A program made the translations under genes and the position numbers. This document shows, piece by piece, positions 17,832 through 26,628 of a DNA stretch of 46,165 bases. Each line of letters starts with the position of its first letter. Positions within the stretch are counted from its first letter, which is position 1. The DNA is from Methanobacteriota archaeon (GTDB taxonomy: Archaea > Halobacteriota > Methanosarcinia > Methanosarcinales > Methanosarcinaceae): positions 1 to 46,165 of the forward strand of contig JAEWQJ010000039.1 of NCBI GenBank assembly GCA_023399215.1, written 5' to 3'. The notes beneath the pieces were generated by a model. That model ran no database searches. It was given only the letters and a program-made list of their open reading frames with translations, and had not been told where the DNA came from.

Positions 17832-17904
17832 GGCCTTTATATCCTACAACATTTTCAAATTTTTTAATTTAAAGGATTTTTTCGAATCGAAGCCAGCTTT
17901 GGAG

Positions 17905-18414
17905 TTAGAAATGAGTACGTTTCAAGATCATTCCCACTCTGGCTCGTAGTTCCATAGGGTTAAAAGGCGTGGTAACATAGTCATCAACTCCCGATTCAAA
18001 AGCTTCAATCCTGTTTTTCACCTCTCCTTTTTCACTGAGAACCATAACCGGTATCCACCAGTACCTTGAACTTGTTTTAAGCTGCTTGCAGATTTTGAAA
18101 CCTTCAAGGTCTGCAAGCCCTGTATCCAGCAAGACAAGATCGGGTTTTTCAGCTTTTATGGCTTCAAGTGAAGAAAAACCGCCAGGGACTTTGACAACAT
18201 TATAATTTTCAGCGTCAAGTGTCGCCTTAATACTTAGGGCACTGCTTCCATTACCCATAATCAGGATTTTCTGTCGCGTGTCCTTAAGATTTGCGATTCG
18301 GGTCTTTACCAGTTCTTCTGAAATTGAAAGACGGGAGGCAATCTCTCTTTCACTTATTTCAGGTCGTGCTTCAATTAATTTCAAAATCTCATGATCAAGA
18401 TTTTTATAATTCAT
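17905..18414 (-). CDS. Winged-HTH protein with degenerate receiver domain
   Basis: A 169-residue protein. Residues 1-45 form an AsnC/MarR-type helix-turn-helix (ILKLIEARPEISEREIASRLSIS). Residues 48-169 form a response-regulator receiver fold. The phosphoacceptor Asp is present (VLLD, D97) as is the Ser/Thr (VLSEKG). However, the acidic pair that binds Mg2+ is replaced by Gly54-Asn55 (LIMGNGS), and the conserved Lys before Pro is Thr149 (VTTPFNP). Normal phosphorylation is therefore doubtful. The order, DNA-binding domain first, is the reverse of most bacterial regulators. The gene is divergent from another HTH gene 240 bases away. ATG 18414 is preferred. Confidence 0.85.
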   Translation of the reverse strand: MNYKNLDHEILKLIEARPEISEREIASRLSISEELVKTRIANLKDTRQKILIMGNGSSALSIKATLDAENYNVVKVPGGFSSLEAIKAEKPDLVLLDTGLADLEGFKICKQLKTSSRYWWIPVMVLSEKGEVKNRIEAFESGVDDYVTTPFNPMELRARVGMILKRTHF

Positions 18415-18656
18415 CACCCTCCATCACCATACAGTATATATTTTCTTAGATCTTAAACATTTCTCAAATCTTTTAAAACTCGCATTACTTTAAATTTAGT
18501 ACAGTATGAAGAGAATAGAGTTATCCAAATATTCAGAAGACTTCTTATGAATCGTCGGCTTGACCAATAAGGAGATAAGTTTATAACCGTAAATAGCAAG
18601 TTAATATTGGAAATAAGAATCACTTACAGAGAACAGCCACCTCTGAGATGATATCA

Positions 18657-18938
18657 ATGGATCCAATGGAAAAAATTTTTGGTAAAACCGCACAGATGAC
18701 AGTACTCAAGAATCTGATTGAACACCAGAACGAATCAACTTACCTTTCTGGGATAGCTGAAGAAACTGGCCTGTCTCACTCCAGCGTATCAAGGGTCATT
18801 ACTCCCCTGATTGCATCGGGCATCGTCATAGAAAAGCCTCTGGGAAAGCAAATCAGGACTTTCCAGCTGAACATGGACAATGAGGCGACAAGGCTGATCA
18901 TAGATTTCTACAATAATATCAACCAGATGCTTGAATAA
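18657..18938 (+). CDS. Small winged-helix transcriptional regulator
   Basis: A 93-residue single-domain DNA-binding protein, MDPMEKIFGKTAQMTVLKNL..., with the recognition helix in ETGLSHSSVSRVITPLIASG and a wing near KPLGKQIRTFQL. This is the archaeal ArsR/MarR-like pattern for small dimeric regulators. The start at 18657 is favoured because GAGATGAT (18645-18652), close to the ideal GAGGTGAT, lies four bases before it; ATG 18648 lies inside that site. GTTTATAAC near 18579 may be its TATA box. Target genes are unknown; the divergent HTH-receiver gene is a natural candidate. Confidence 0.85.
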   Translation: MDPMEKIFGKTAQMTVLKNLIEHQNESTYLSGIAEETGLSHSSVSRVITPLIASGIVIEKPLGKQIRTFQLNMDNEATRLIIDFYNNINQMLE

Positions 18939-19150
18939 GCCTTAAAAGCAGAAGTACGAAAAACGAAAAATAGGGGCAGAAATGGTCTACTGTCCCGTCT
19001 TTTAAATTTACAGACAGTTTAAAGTTTTGAAGAATCAAAGTTTTGAATTCAAAGTTTCAGATAATTTCAACCTGAATGTCTTGATTAGAATAATTCTTCA
19101 GGTAATCTATTTCAGGCAACTTTAACCAGATATCCTGATTTAGATCGTTC

Positions 19151-20080
19151 TCATGTAGCCTCTTTTTTGAAGCTCTCTATGTACACGTTCGCAGCAGTAG
19201 CTGCCAATGCTCCATCTCTAACGGCTGCCACAAGTTGCCAGATTGGGGTATCACGACAGTCTCCTACAGCATAAATTCCTTTCTTCGAGGTTTCAAGGAA
19301 GCGATCCGTCGTGATAAAACCTTCATCATCCTTATCTACGTCAATGATTTCGGTGTTTGGATGAATGCCCACGTAGATAAAAACACCGTCTGTAGCCAGT
19401 TCGCGCTGTTCTCCGCTTTTAAGATCCTTTAAGCTTATTTTTTCGACTCTTCGAACTCCTCCGCTGCCTCCTATGATTTCCAGAATCTGGGTATTGAAAA
19501 TAAATTCAATATTCGGAGTTGCAAAAACCCTATCCTGAAGGACCTTAACAGCTCTCAGCTGATCTCTCCTGTGAATAAGATATACTTTCCTGGCAATTTT
19601 TGAAAGAAGAAGGGCATCCGTAACTGCTGAGTTACCGCCCCCGACCACTACAACAGTTTTGTTTTTAAAAAAAGGCCCGTCACAGATGGCACAGTAAGAA
19701 ACCCCTTTACTGAGAAACTCTTTCTCTCCAGGCACGTTCAGATGCCTGGGATTTGCACCTGTAGCAACTATGACAGCTATTGATTCAAGATCTCCACTAT
19801 CCGTAGAGATTATTTTCTTTTCTCCTTCGGTGCGAACAGAGAGGACTTCAGTTATCTTTGTTTCTACCCCGACAGCCTGAGCATGAGCCTTATATTTTTC
19901 CATTAATTCTAGCCCTGAGATAGCTGGAAAGCCAGGATAATTTTCCACGAGATCTGAAAGCGCAATTTGCCCACTTATTTCACTTTTTTCAAGAATCAAA
20001 GTATTAAGTCCAGAGCGTACGGCATAAATACCGGCTGCGAGCCCTGCAGGTCCTCCTCCTATAATTATAAGATCATACAT
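19151..20080 (-). CDS. trxB: Thioredoxin reductase
   Basis: A 309-residue FAD-dependent disulfide reductase that passes electrons from NAD(P)H to thioredoxin. An FAD-binding GGGPAG lies at residues 8-13, the redox pair CAIC at C130/C133, a second nucleotide site at VVVGGGNSAVTDA, and the FAD ribityl motif GIYAVGDCRD near the C-terminus. HRRDQLRA in the second domain is the form usually linked to NADPH use. The start at 20080 follows AGGAGG; an upstream in-frame start would add 11 residues without a ribosome site. It lies 57 bases downstream of a thioredoxin gene and is very likely co-transcribed with it. Confidence 0.95.
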   Translation of the reverse strand: MYDLIIIGGGPAGLAAGIYAVRSGLNTLILEKSEISGQIALSDLVENYPGFPAISGLELMEKYKAHAQAVGVETKITEVLSVRTEGEKKIISTDSGDLESIAVIVATGANPRHLNVPGEKEFLSKGVSYCAICDGPFFKNKTVVVVGGGNSAVTDALLLSKIARKVYLIHRRDQLRAVKVLQDRVFATPNIEFIFNTQILEIIGGSGGVRRVEKISLKDLKSGEQRELATDGVFIYVGIHPNTEIIDVDKDDEGFITTDRFLETSKKGIYAVGDCRDTPIWQLVAAVRDGALAATAANVYIESFKKEAT

Positions 20081-20137
20081 GTTTTCCTCCTGAATACAGA
20101 AAAACAGTTTCAAATAGAATACCTTTTTAAAATTTAC

Positions 20138-20380
20138 TCAGCTAATACGAGATATAGCATCAGCTTTTTTTGGGAGGCCTGTAAAAGCTACCTCTCCATC
20201 AATAATAGTCGTAGGTACTCCAACTATGCCATACTTGTCTATCAATGCCTGACCCTCTGGAGTTTCCACATCTATTTCCTCGTATTCAAAGTCATACTCG
20301 GATTTCAGGTCTTTCCAGAATCTTCGAGCTGCCGGACAGGCAGTACACCAGCTGGCGTGAATAAGCGTAACTTTAGCCAT
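20138..20380 (-). CDS. Thioredoxin/glutaredoxin-like protein
   Basis: An 80-residue minimal thioredoxin-fold protein with the active site WCTACPAARRFW, the cis-Pro loop GVPTTIIDGE, and no extra domain. It is probably the direct electron acceptor of the reductase encoded just downstream, reducing disulfides in the cytoplasm. The short length (about 80 rather than 105) is typical of methanogen thioredoxins that look like glutaredoxins. AAGGGG lies eight bases before the ATG. It is divergent from dph5, with about 155 bases between the start codons. Confidence 0.9.
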   Translation of the reverse strand: MAKVTLIHASWCTACPAARRFWKDLKSEYDFEYEEIDVETPEGQALIDKYGIVGVPTTIIDGEVAFTGLPKKADAISRIS

Positions 20381-20536
20381 AAAAACCCCTTTAAAAACTA
20401 CAGTTGTAAATCCATCCTAATATTAATTTTCAAATATAAATAAGTTAAGCGTACCCCAACTCCAGAAAATAAGAAATTATTGCCTGGAGTTATTCAAACA
20501 AAAAGCTTTAAACCAGCAGGGCTCTTAAAGCGGGCT

Positions 20537-21337
20537 ATGCTTACATTTATAGGTCTGGGCCTTTTCGACGAATATGACATTTCTTTAAAGGGACTTGAGG
20601 CTATCAGGGAAGCTGATCTGGTTTACGCGGAGTTCTATACATCCTTTCTCATGGGTACGAACCTTGAAAAAATGGAGAAACTCTACGGAAAGAAAGTCTT
20701 TTTGCTTTCAAGAGAGGACGTGGAGCAGCACCCTGACTGGCTCTCCGAAGCAAAGGACAGGAATCTTTGCTTCCTGACTGGCGGGGATACAATGGTCTCC
20801 ACAACCCATGTAGATTTACGCCTGAGAGCTGAAAAGCTGGGAATAGAGACCCGCCTGGTTCATGGGTCTTCCATTGCCTCGGCTGTCTCGGGTCTTACAG
20901 GACTGCAGAACTACCGCTTTGGTAAATCCGCAAGTATTCCTCATCCCTATGAGAGCAGAAGAGGCACAAGGATAATCTCAGAAACTCCTTATGATACTAT
21001 AAAACAAAACCTGGAGCTTGGCCTGCATACTCTGGTATTTTTGGATATAGATAAGGAAAAAGGCTATATGACTATAAACACTGCCCTTGAGCTTCTCCTT
21101 GAGGTTGAGGAAAAAAGGGGAGAAGGAATTATGCGAGGAGCTATTGCAGTAGGAATAGCCAGGGCAGGCTCTGAAAAGCCTGTCGTAAAAGCAGACTATG
21201 CGGAAAAACTCAAGGACTTTGATTTTGGAAAACCTCTCCACATCCTGATAATTCCCGGAAAACTGCATTTCCTTGAAGCCGAAGCGCTTGTGAAACTTGC
21301 AGAAGCTCCAGCAGGATTTATGAAAGAAGTAGAGTAA
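20537..21337 (+). CDS. dphB: Diphthine synthase (Dph5)
   Basis: An S-adenosylmethionine-dependent methyltransferase that builds diphthine on the conserved histidine of elongation factor aEF2. The 266 residues fit the family length. The tetrapyrrole-methylase-type fold is evident: MLTFIGLGLFDEYDISLKGL at the start, FLTGGDTMVSTTHVDLRLRA, HGSSIASAVSGLTGLQNYRFG, and the C-terminal LHILIIPGKLHFLEAEAL. I chose ATG 20537, since the family begins with this motif; a TTG at 20480 would add 19 unrelated residues. The DUF357 gene follows 39 bases later, so the two may be co-transcribed. Dph6 lies 2.5 kb downstream. Confidence 0.95.
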   Translation: MLTFIGLGLFDEYDISLKGLEAIREADLVYAEFYTSFLMGTNLEKMEKLYGKKVFLLSREDVEQHPDWLSEAKDRNLCFLTGGDTMVSTTHVDLRLRAEKLGIETRLVHGSSIASAVSGLTGLQNYRFGKSASIPHPYESRRGTRIISETPYDTIKQNLELGLHTLVFLDIDKEKGYMTINTALELLLEVEEKRGEGIMRGAIAVGIARAGSEKPVVKADYAEKLKDFDFGKPLHILIIPGKLHFLEAEALVKLAEAPAGFMKEVE

Positions 21338-21376
21338 AGAAGAGAATACTGTTTATAGCGTCTCCTGGTGATCATA

Positions 21377-21658
21377 ATGCCTGCTGATCTTGATGAAAAA
21401 GTCAAAAGATACGAAGATATGTTAAAAAGAGCCCTCCAGAAAGCCAAATATGCCCCAATCCCGGAATCCCATATGTACGCCGTTGCAAAGGATTATTATA
21501 CAATGGCAGAAGCCTACTATAAAGATGGGGTGTATTTTCTGGAAAACAAAGACCCGGTAAATGCCCTTGCCTCCTTCAGCTATGGCCACGCCTGGCTCGA
21601 TGCAGGAGCAAAATTAGGGGTTTTTGCAGTCGATGATGAAACTCTTTTTACTATATAA
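21377..21658 (+). CDS. DUF357 family protein
   Basis: A 93-residue archaeal protein with the DUF357 helical layout: LDEKVKRYEDMLKRALQKAK, then a conserved YYTMAEAYYKDGVYFLENKDPVNALASFSYGHAWLDAG, which resembles a TPR-like helical hairpin. The function is unknown. GGTGAT (21367-21372) sits five bases before ATG 21377 and fixes the start. It is 39 bases behind dph5, so probably in its operon. Confidence 0.85.
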   Translation: MPADLDEKVKRYEDMLKRALQKAKYAPIPESHMYAVAKDYYTMAEAYYKDGVYFLENKDPVNALASFSYGHAWLDAGAKLGVFAVDDETLFTI

Positions 21659-22052
21659 AAAGGAAATGAGAACAAAGGAATAATAATTAAAGAAAAATAG
21701 CTATAAAAAATAACTATAAAAAATAACTATAAAAAAATAACTATAGAAAAATAACATAGAAGAATAACCAAAGAAGAATAACTAAAGGCAAATAAAATAT
21801 AATATAAGAATATTTAAATGCCTGAACCTGAGTCTGGGAAAAAGCATAGATACCTCAGTTAGAAGGATTAAAGTTGCAAGACTGAGAATTAAAAACTTAA
21901 CTGAAAAACCATATAAAATCAAATGTGATACTATTTATTTGAAGCAGAAACAATTTTATATACTTTATTCTATTCTTTAAATTCTGTGAAAACCTTTCCC
22001 TATCGGGATATCTTCTTAAAAATGCATAACAGAGTAATAATGGTGGACAATA
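21659..22052. other. Spacer with A-rich tandem repeats
   Basis: No gene in 394 bases. Between about 21690 and 21795 a 13-15-base unit AAAAATAACTAT is repeated seven or so times with drift. A TATA-like TTTTATATAC near 21955 may be the promoter for the UPF0212 gene that follows. Confidence 0.6.
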
Positions 22053-22442
22053 ATGAAAAACTTCCATGTGGTACTTGAAGCAGCTTGGTTGGTTAGAGAT
22101 GTAAAGACGGCTGATGATGCTATAGGAGTCGCGATTTCAGAAGCTGGAAAACGCCTGAATCCTAAACTGGATTTTGTAGAGGTTGACGTAGGAACTACAT
22201 CCTGTCCGGCATGTGGTGAGCCCTTTAGCAGTGTTTTCATAGCAGCAAACACCGCTCTTGTAGGTCTTATTTTTGAGATGAAGGTTTTTGATGCTGAGTC
22301 TGCCGAACATGCTGAAAGGATCGCAAAATCCGTGATTGGAAAGTCTCTCAGAGATATTCCATTAACAGTCGTTGAAGTCACCGAATTCGAAAGGTCAGTT
22401 GAAAAAGGCGAACAGCAGCATAAAAGCAAAACAGACAAATAA
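22053..22442 (+). CDS. UPF0212 (DUF555) family protein
   Basis: A 129-residue conserved archaeal protein, MKNFHVVLEAAWLVRDVKTADDA..., with GTTSCPACGEPF containing a CxxC pair that may bind metal. The C-terminus is polar (EKGEQQHKSKTDK). The function is not known. It is essentially identical in layout to annotated UPF0212 proteins from Methanosarcina. A GGTGG word about nine bases upstream is a possible ribosome site. Confidence 0.88.
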   Translation: MKNFHVVLEAAWLVRDVKTADDAIGVAISEAGKRLNPKLDFVEVDVGTTSCPACGEPFSSVFIAANTALVGLIFEMKVFDAESAEHAERIAKSVIGKSLRDIPLTVVEVTEFERSVEKGEQQHKSKTDK

Positions 22443-22763
22443 AAGTTTTTCCCTGAACCTGTTGGGACAGAATAAGACACTATGCTGCGGCTAGTTATGC
22501 CTCTGGGTTTTGTTCAGATCTGACTTTCCAAGGGCTGAAAATAGATTTTCGTTAAGAAAAGAGATATTTAGTGAGAAAAAAGACATTTGGTGAGAAAAGA
22601 GGATTTGGTGAGAAAAAGGCATTTGGTGAGAAAAGAGTACTCATCATCGATAGAATCCCAGTAAAAAAGCAAGTTTTATCTCTCCTTCAGGCTTGTTTTT
22701 TAGAGTTTTATCCGGCGCAAAGACCCGGGCTTTTTCACAAACCATGAAAAAAGAGGACACTAC
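22443..22763. other. Spacer with GTGAGAAAA repeats
   Basis: No supported gene. At about 22551-22637 a 19-base unit (GTGAGAAAAnAGnCATTTG) is repeated about five times. A frame of 58 codons starting with GTG 22571 runs through the array and out to 22747, but it has no ribosome site and its start is the repeat itself. Confidence 0.55.
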
Positions 22764-23663
22764 ATGGACAAAGTAATTTCGATCGTAGGGCACACTGCCC
22801 TTGATTACATTGTAGATGTTGAAAGAATCGCAGGAAAAAATGAGTCGTCTCCTGTCATTGACTATGAAGAATATCCTGGTGGAGGAGCTGCCAATATTGC
22901 GGTTGCCATTGCAAAGCTGGGGGGAAAGAGCCAGCTGATTTCACCTGTAGGTACGGATTTTGTAAGTTCGGGATATGAAAAACTCCTTACAGAAGCGAAT
23001 GTTGACCTCTCCCACCTTTATAGAATTAAGGACCAGAAAATTTCTAAAGCCTTTATTTTCACTGACAGGGAAGACAACCAGACAACCTATTTTTACTGGG
23101 GAGCTTCTTCAAAATTCAAGGACTTGGAACCCGAACCTGTAGATTTCGTTCATCTTGCAACCGCTGACTCGGTGTATAACGCGAAACTCGCACAAATTGC
23201 CGGCTTCGTCTCCTTTGACCCGGGCCAGGATCTTGTTACGTATTCGAAAGAAAATCTTGAACTCATACTCGCTCATACTGACATCCTTTTTGCGAACCGA
23301 CATGAGATAAAGCGAGTTTCAGAGATGACCGGAAAAAGTTTCTCTGAACTCAAAGCAATGATCGACATCATTGTGGTTACATACGATTCCAAGGGCAGCA
23401 GGATCTATACAGATAATGATGAATTTTTAATTCCTGTAATTTCTGTTCAGGCTGCAGATCCCACCGGAGCAGGAGATGCTTACAGGGCAGGTTTCCTTCT
23501 CGCCCTCACAAGAGGATACCCGCTTCCCACCTGCGGGAAAATTGGGTCTACAGTAGCTTCTTTTGCTGTGCAGGCACGCGGTTGCCAGACGGACCTTCCT
23601 ACCTGGGAAGAAATGAAAGCCCGTTATGAAGCTAATTTTGGAAGGCTTGAGAAAGAGTGCTGA
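22764..23663 (+). CDS. PfkB-family sugar/nucleoside kinase
   Basis: A 299-residue ribokinase-fold enzyme that phosphorylates a sugar or nucleoside with ATP. The N-terminal signature is YPGGGAANIAVAIAKLGG and the C-terminal signature is DPTGAGDAYRAGF (about residues 231-243), where the last Asp is the catalytic base and GAGD forms the anion hole. The pattern resembles the archaeal nucleoside kinase group (as in Methanocaldococcus), so inosine, guanosine or ribose-like substrates are candidates; the true substrate is unproven. dph6 begins 119 bases downstream on the same strand. Confidence 0.9.
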   Translation: MDKVISIVGHTALDYIVDVERIAGKNESSPVIDYEEYPGGGAANIAVAIAKLGGKSQLISPVGTDFVSSGYEKLLTEANVDLSHLYRIKDQKISKAFIFTDREDNQTTYFYWGASSKFKDLEPEPVDFVHLATADSVYNAKLAQIAGFVSFDPGQDLVTYSKENLELILAHTDILFANRHEIKRVSEMTGKSFSELKAMIDIIVVTYDSKGSRIYTDNDEFLIPVISVQAADPTGAGDAYRAGFLLALTRGYPLPTCGKIGSTVASFAVQARGCQTDLPTWEEMKARYEANFGRLEKEC

Positions 23664-23782
23664 AATTGCAAATGCAGAAGAAGCATGATCAAAAGTCAAA
23701 AAGTATATAAAATATTACATAATGATCCACGCATTATAACCCCCAACGTACTAAAAAGATAGTAAAACAAAAAGGGATGCAG

Positions 23783-24454
23783 ATGAAACTCGCAGCACTG
23801 ATTTCCGGTGGCAAGGACTCGATTTTTGCCATATATAAAGCCCTCCAGGAAGGGCATGAAGTCACCCACCTGATTAATATAGTTCCCGCAAGGGACGATT
23901 CCTACATGTACCATTCCGTCAACCTCCACATGGTAGAACTAATCTCTGCCGCCTGTGAAATCCCCCTGGTCCAGCAAGAGTCCAGCGGAATAAAGGAACT
24001 TGAACTGGATGACCTGACACTCGCCCTCAAGAAAGTAGATGTAGACGGTGTATCCGTAGGTGCGATTGAGTCCCAGTACCAGGCAGGTAGGGTGAAGAAG
24101 ATCTGCGATGCCCTGGGGCTTAAGGTCTATACTCCTCTCTGGCACAGGGACCCTGAAGAATTGCTCAATGAGATGTCAAAAGTACTTGATATCCGGATTG
24201 TCAGGGTCGCAGCTGACGGCCTCGACGAGTCCTGGCTTGGTCGCCCAATTAATGTAAATTCAATCGAACATCTCAAAGCCCTGAACAAACGGTACATGGT
24301 TCACATGGCCGGAGAAGGTGGAGAATATGAGACTGTTGTGCTTGATGCTCCCTTTTTTAAAAAGCGGATTGAGATTGTAAAAAGTGAAGTTGAATGGCAG
24401 GGTGACGCTGGCTCCTTAAAGATTCTGGAAGCAAAACTTGTTGATAAAAATTGA
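23783..24454 (+). CDS. Diphthine-ammonia ligase (Dph6-type ATP pyrophosphatase)
   Basis: A 223-residue enzyme of the adenine-nucleotide alpha-hydrolase (PP-loop) group, closest to the archaeal Dph6 family that amidates diphthine on aEF2 in the last step of diphthamide synthesis. The PP-loop is LISGGKDSIFA (S8-S13). Further family blocks are GAIESQYQAGRVKKICDALGLKVYTPLWHRDP and the C-terminal MVHMAGEGGEYETVVLDAPFF. I chose ATG 23783 because GGGATG would overlap ATG 23777. Its presence near dph5 supports the assignment. Confidence 0.9.
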   Translation: MKLAALISGGKDSIFAIYKALQEGHEVTHLINIVPARDDSYMYHSVNLHMVELISAACEIPLVQQESSGIKELELDDLTLALKKVDVDGVSVGAIESQYQAGRVKKICDALGLKVYTPLWHRDPEELLNEMSKVLDIRIVRVAADGLDESWLGRPINVNSIEHLKALNKRYMVHMAGEGGEYETVVLDAPFFKKRIEIVKSEVEWQGDAGSLKILEAKLVDKN

Positions 24455-25203
24455 TTGTCAAAAAGGCTTCCTGAGAAACAGGTTAATCCCGAAGATAGGT
24501 TTTATTTACTTCATAAAAGACATTTCATTTACTTCATAAAAGACGTTTTCATTTACTTCATAATTTAGAAGCGCTATAATCGCTACTTTAGGACTTACGC
24601 ACTTGAGGAACAAGATCGATTATGGCAAAGATTGATGGCAAAGATTGTGGATTAAAGTCATATATTAAACAGTTGAAAAGTCATGTTTTGGACAGTTAAC
24701 AGTCTTATGCTGTTGATTTTTCAGTTCAACTGTGTAAATCCAGTTCAACTGTGTAAGTCCTACACTCTTTTAAACATAATTTCTTCATTTTGTTATAATG
24801 GAGTTTGTTATAATGAAGTTCTGATTATCTGATTAAAACGATCTTTTCCAAGAAATATAAGTACTGTGAAAAATTTATGATAATTAACAGTATATCATCA
24901 TTTTTATATATTTTATTACATATTTATAAAATAGGGCGTCTGAGATAAAACTCTATTTTTATTGTAAACCTCAGCCAACACTTTTCCCCCCAAAACCCCC
25001 CATTCCCAATACTCAGATGCCCTTTCCCCAATACAATTTTTATCTAATATCCTGGCATTCCTCAATAGAAGGGACTTAAAGATGATGCCTGGATAGCTCT
25101 ATCCCATATTTTAATTTCTGATTCATTCTAGATTCATTCTAGATTCATCTTAATTCCTGATTCTTCGCTCAATTTCTCATCCTTTGCCGAAATTCCCCCA
25201 CTC
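24455..25203. other. 749-bp convergent spacer
   Basis: No gene seen between the ends of dph6 and galU. It holds three direct repeats of ATTTACTTCATAAAAGAC (24504-24567, 23-24 bases apart) and a MITE-like element (24589-24762). Past 24780 it is AT-rich and then C-rich (24980-25040), with a duplicated CTAGATTCATT word near 25130. Confidence 0.55.
24589..24762. mobile_element. MITE-like element with TAGGACTTAC terminal inverted repeats
   Basis: The left end TAGGACTTACGCACTTGA (24589-24606) is matched by the reverse complement of the right end (24744-24762, TAGGACTTACACAGTTGA on the minus strand), 17 of 19 positions. The 174-base element has no open frame. Inside, GGCAAAGATTG and CAGTTCAACTGTGTAA are each duplicated. 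TAGGACTTACGCA is a terminus I associate with insertion sequences in many genomes, but I cannot name the family. No clear target duplication. Confidence 0.5.
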
Positions 25204-26136
25204 TCAAGTTGTGATCTTGTCAACCGATGGCTCTTCCATAATATCGGCTTTCCCCTGTTCGGGATTATCTTCGGTTTCAAGGATATCCCTCAGGTATTCG
25301 AATACGTCTTCCCTGAGGTTTTCGTTTTGAAGAGCAAAGTCTACTATTGATTTTACATACCCTAACCTATCGCCTGTATCGAACCTTTTTCCTTTGAACC
25401 TGCAAGCATAGATCATCTGAGACTTGTTAAGAACCCGGATCCCATCAGTCAGCTGAATTTCATTTCCTACTCCGGTCCCGGCTTCTTTTATACAATCAAA
25501 TATTTCTGGAGTAAAAACATAGCGACCTATTGCTCCCAGATTGGAAGGAGCATTTTCAGGTGACGGTTTTTCGACGATATCCTCAAGCATATAGAGAGAG
25601 TCACATAGTGGCTTTCCTTTTATAATTCCATAGCTGCTTAGTTTTTCATAAGGAACTTCTTCTACTGCGAGCGTGGACCTCCCATATTTCTCAAAATTAT
25701 CTATGAGCTGGGCAGTGCAGGGCTTGTCATTCACAATAATATCGTCTCCGAGAAGCACGGCGAAAGGTTCGTCTCCAATATGATTTTCTGCCCTGAGGAC
25801 AGCATCCCCTAACCCATTAGGTTCTTTCTGGCGAATGTAGTGAATATCAACAAGGGAAGATACATCCCGGACAAGTTTTAAAAGTTCAGTGTTGTGTCTT
25901 TTCGCAAGGTGCATTTCAAGTTCGGGAGAATCATCAAAATAGTCTTCAATTGCTCGTTTGCCCCTGCCCGTGATAATGATTATGTCTTCGATTCCCGAGG
26001 CAATTGCTTCCTCTACAACGTAGTGGATCACAGGCGTGTCAATTATAGGGAGCATTTCTTTGGGCATGGACTTAGTGGCAGGCAGGAAACGGGTCCCAAG
26101 GCCTGCTGCAGGGATAAGTGCTTTTTTGACGGTCAA
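25204..26136 (-). CDS. galU: UTP-glucose-1-phosphate uridylyltransferase
   Basis: A 310-residue nucleotidyltransferase making UDP-glucose from UTP and glucose-1-phosphate for surface glycans. The GalU pattern is complete: KKALIPAAGLGTRFLPATKS, PKEMLPIIDTPVIHYVVEEA, FAVLLGDDI, EKPSPENAPSNLGAIGRYV and KGKRFDTGDRLGYVKSIVDFAL. I place the start at TTG 26136, six bases after GGAGTG, giving MTVKKALIPAAG as in relatives; the GTG at 26145 overlaps the ribosome site. The tail after residue 290 (TEDNPEQGKADIMEEPSVD) is extra and acidic. Confidence 0.95.
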   Translation of the reverse strand: MTVKKALIPAAGLGTRFLPATKSMPKEMLPIIDTPVIHYVVEEAIASGIEDIIIITGRGKRAIEDYFDDSPELEMHLAKRHNTELLKLVRDVSSLVDIHYIRQKEPNGLGDAVLRAENHIGDEPFAVLLGDDIIVNDKPCTAQLIDNFEKYGRSTLAVEEVPYEKLSSYGIIKGKPLCDSLYMLEDIVEKPSPENAPSNLGAIGRYVFTPEIFDCIKEAGTGVGNEIQLTDGIRVLNKSQMIYACRFKGKRFDTGDRLGYVKSIVDFALQNENLREDVFEYLRDILETEDNPEQGKADIMEEPSVDKITT

Positions 26137-26628
26137 GAAGTACACTCCAAAAAGGGTTTGAAGTAAGAATATAACATTTTTAATTAAATCTGACTTTAAT
26201 TATACTTGCCTTATGATTAATTTTTCTCTGCCGTGATACCAGAAGAATCAAAGTGAAGGATAAAGTATAACCTAAGATATCAGCTTTTCTTAGCAAATTA
26301 AGCTATTAACAGATGTCTGGCTTTATCTGGTTCCTATACTGCTTCTATCTGAAAATATCTGAATTTATCTGGCTCCGATAGCTTCTATCTGAAGATAGTA
26401 ACCGAGCAATCTGATACCTGTGAAACCTCTATGGATAGGTACTGGGAAAATCGATACAGAAGGAAAGAAAATGCTGCAAAAAGGATTATTTATGGCAGAC
26501 TCAAGGATATTAATGTTCAAATTGTCGAACAAAAAATTTAACTGGCCCAGAAAAGCCAGATTTTAAAGAAAAGACAGAATCGGATTTAAAAAGAAAAAAG
26601 AGAGTTTCATATCTCTTTCTGGCAGAAA
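26137..26628. other. Spacer upstream of galU
   Basis: No gene in 492 bases. The word GCTTCTATCTGAA(A/G)ATA occurs twice and TATCTGG several times between 26310 and 26400. The AT-rich segment 26165-26215 probably holds the galU promoter on the minus strand. Confidence 0.5.

Larger units (their letters stand above)
16942..17904. other. 963-bp region without a protein gene
   Basis: No credible coding region is seen. It contains a perfect 12-bp inverted repeat (17177-17219) and a terminator-like hairpin near the regulator gene (17810-17831), both listed. The size and the ordered palindrome make a small RNA possible, but I see no specific family. Confidence 0.45.

Noticed and set aside
22571..22747. 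58-codon frame starting in the GTGAGAAAA repeats
   Set aside because: No ribosome site, the start codon is part of a slippage array, and the product resembles nothing.
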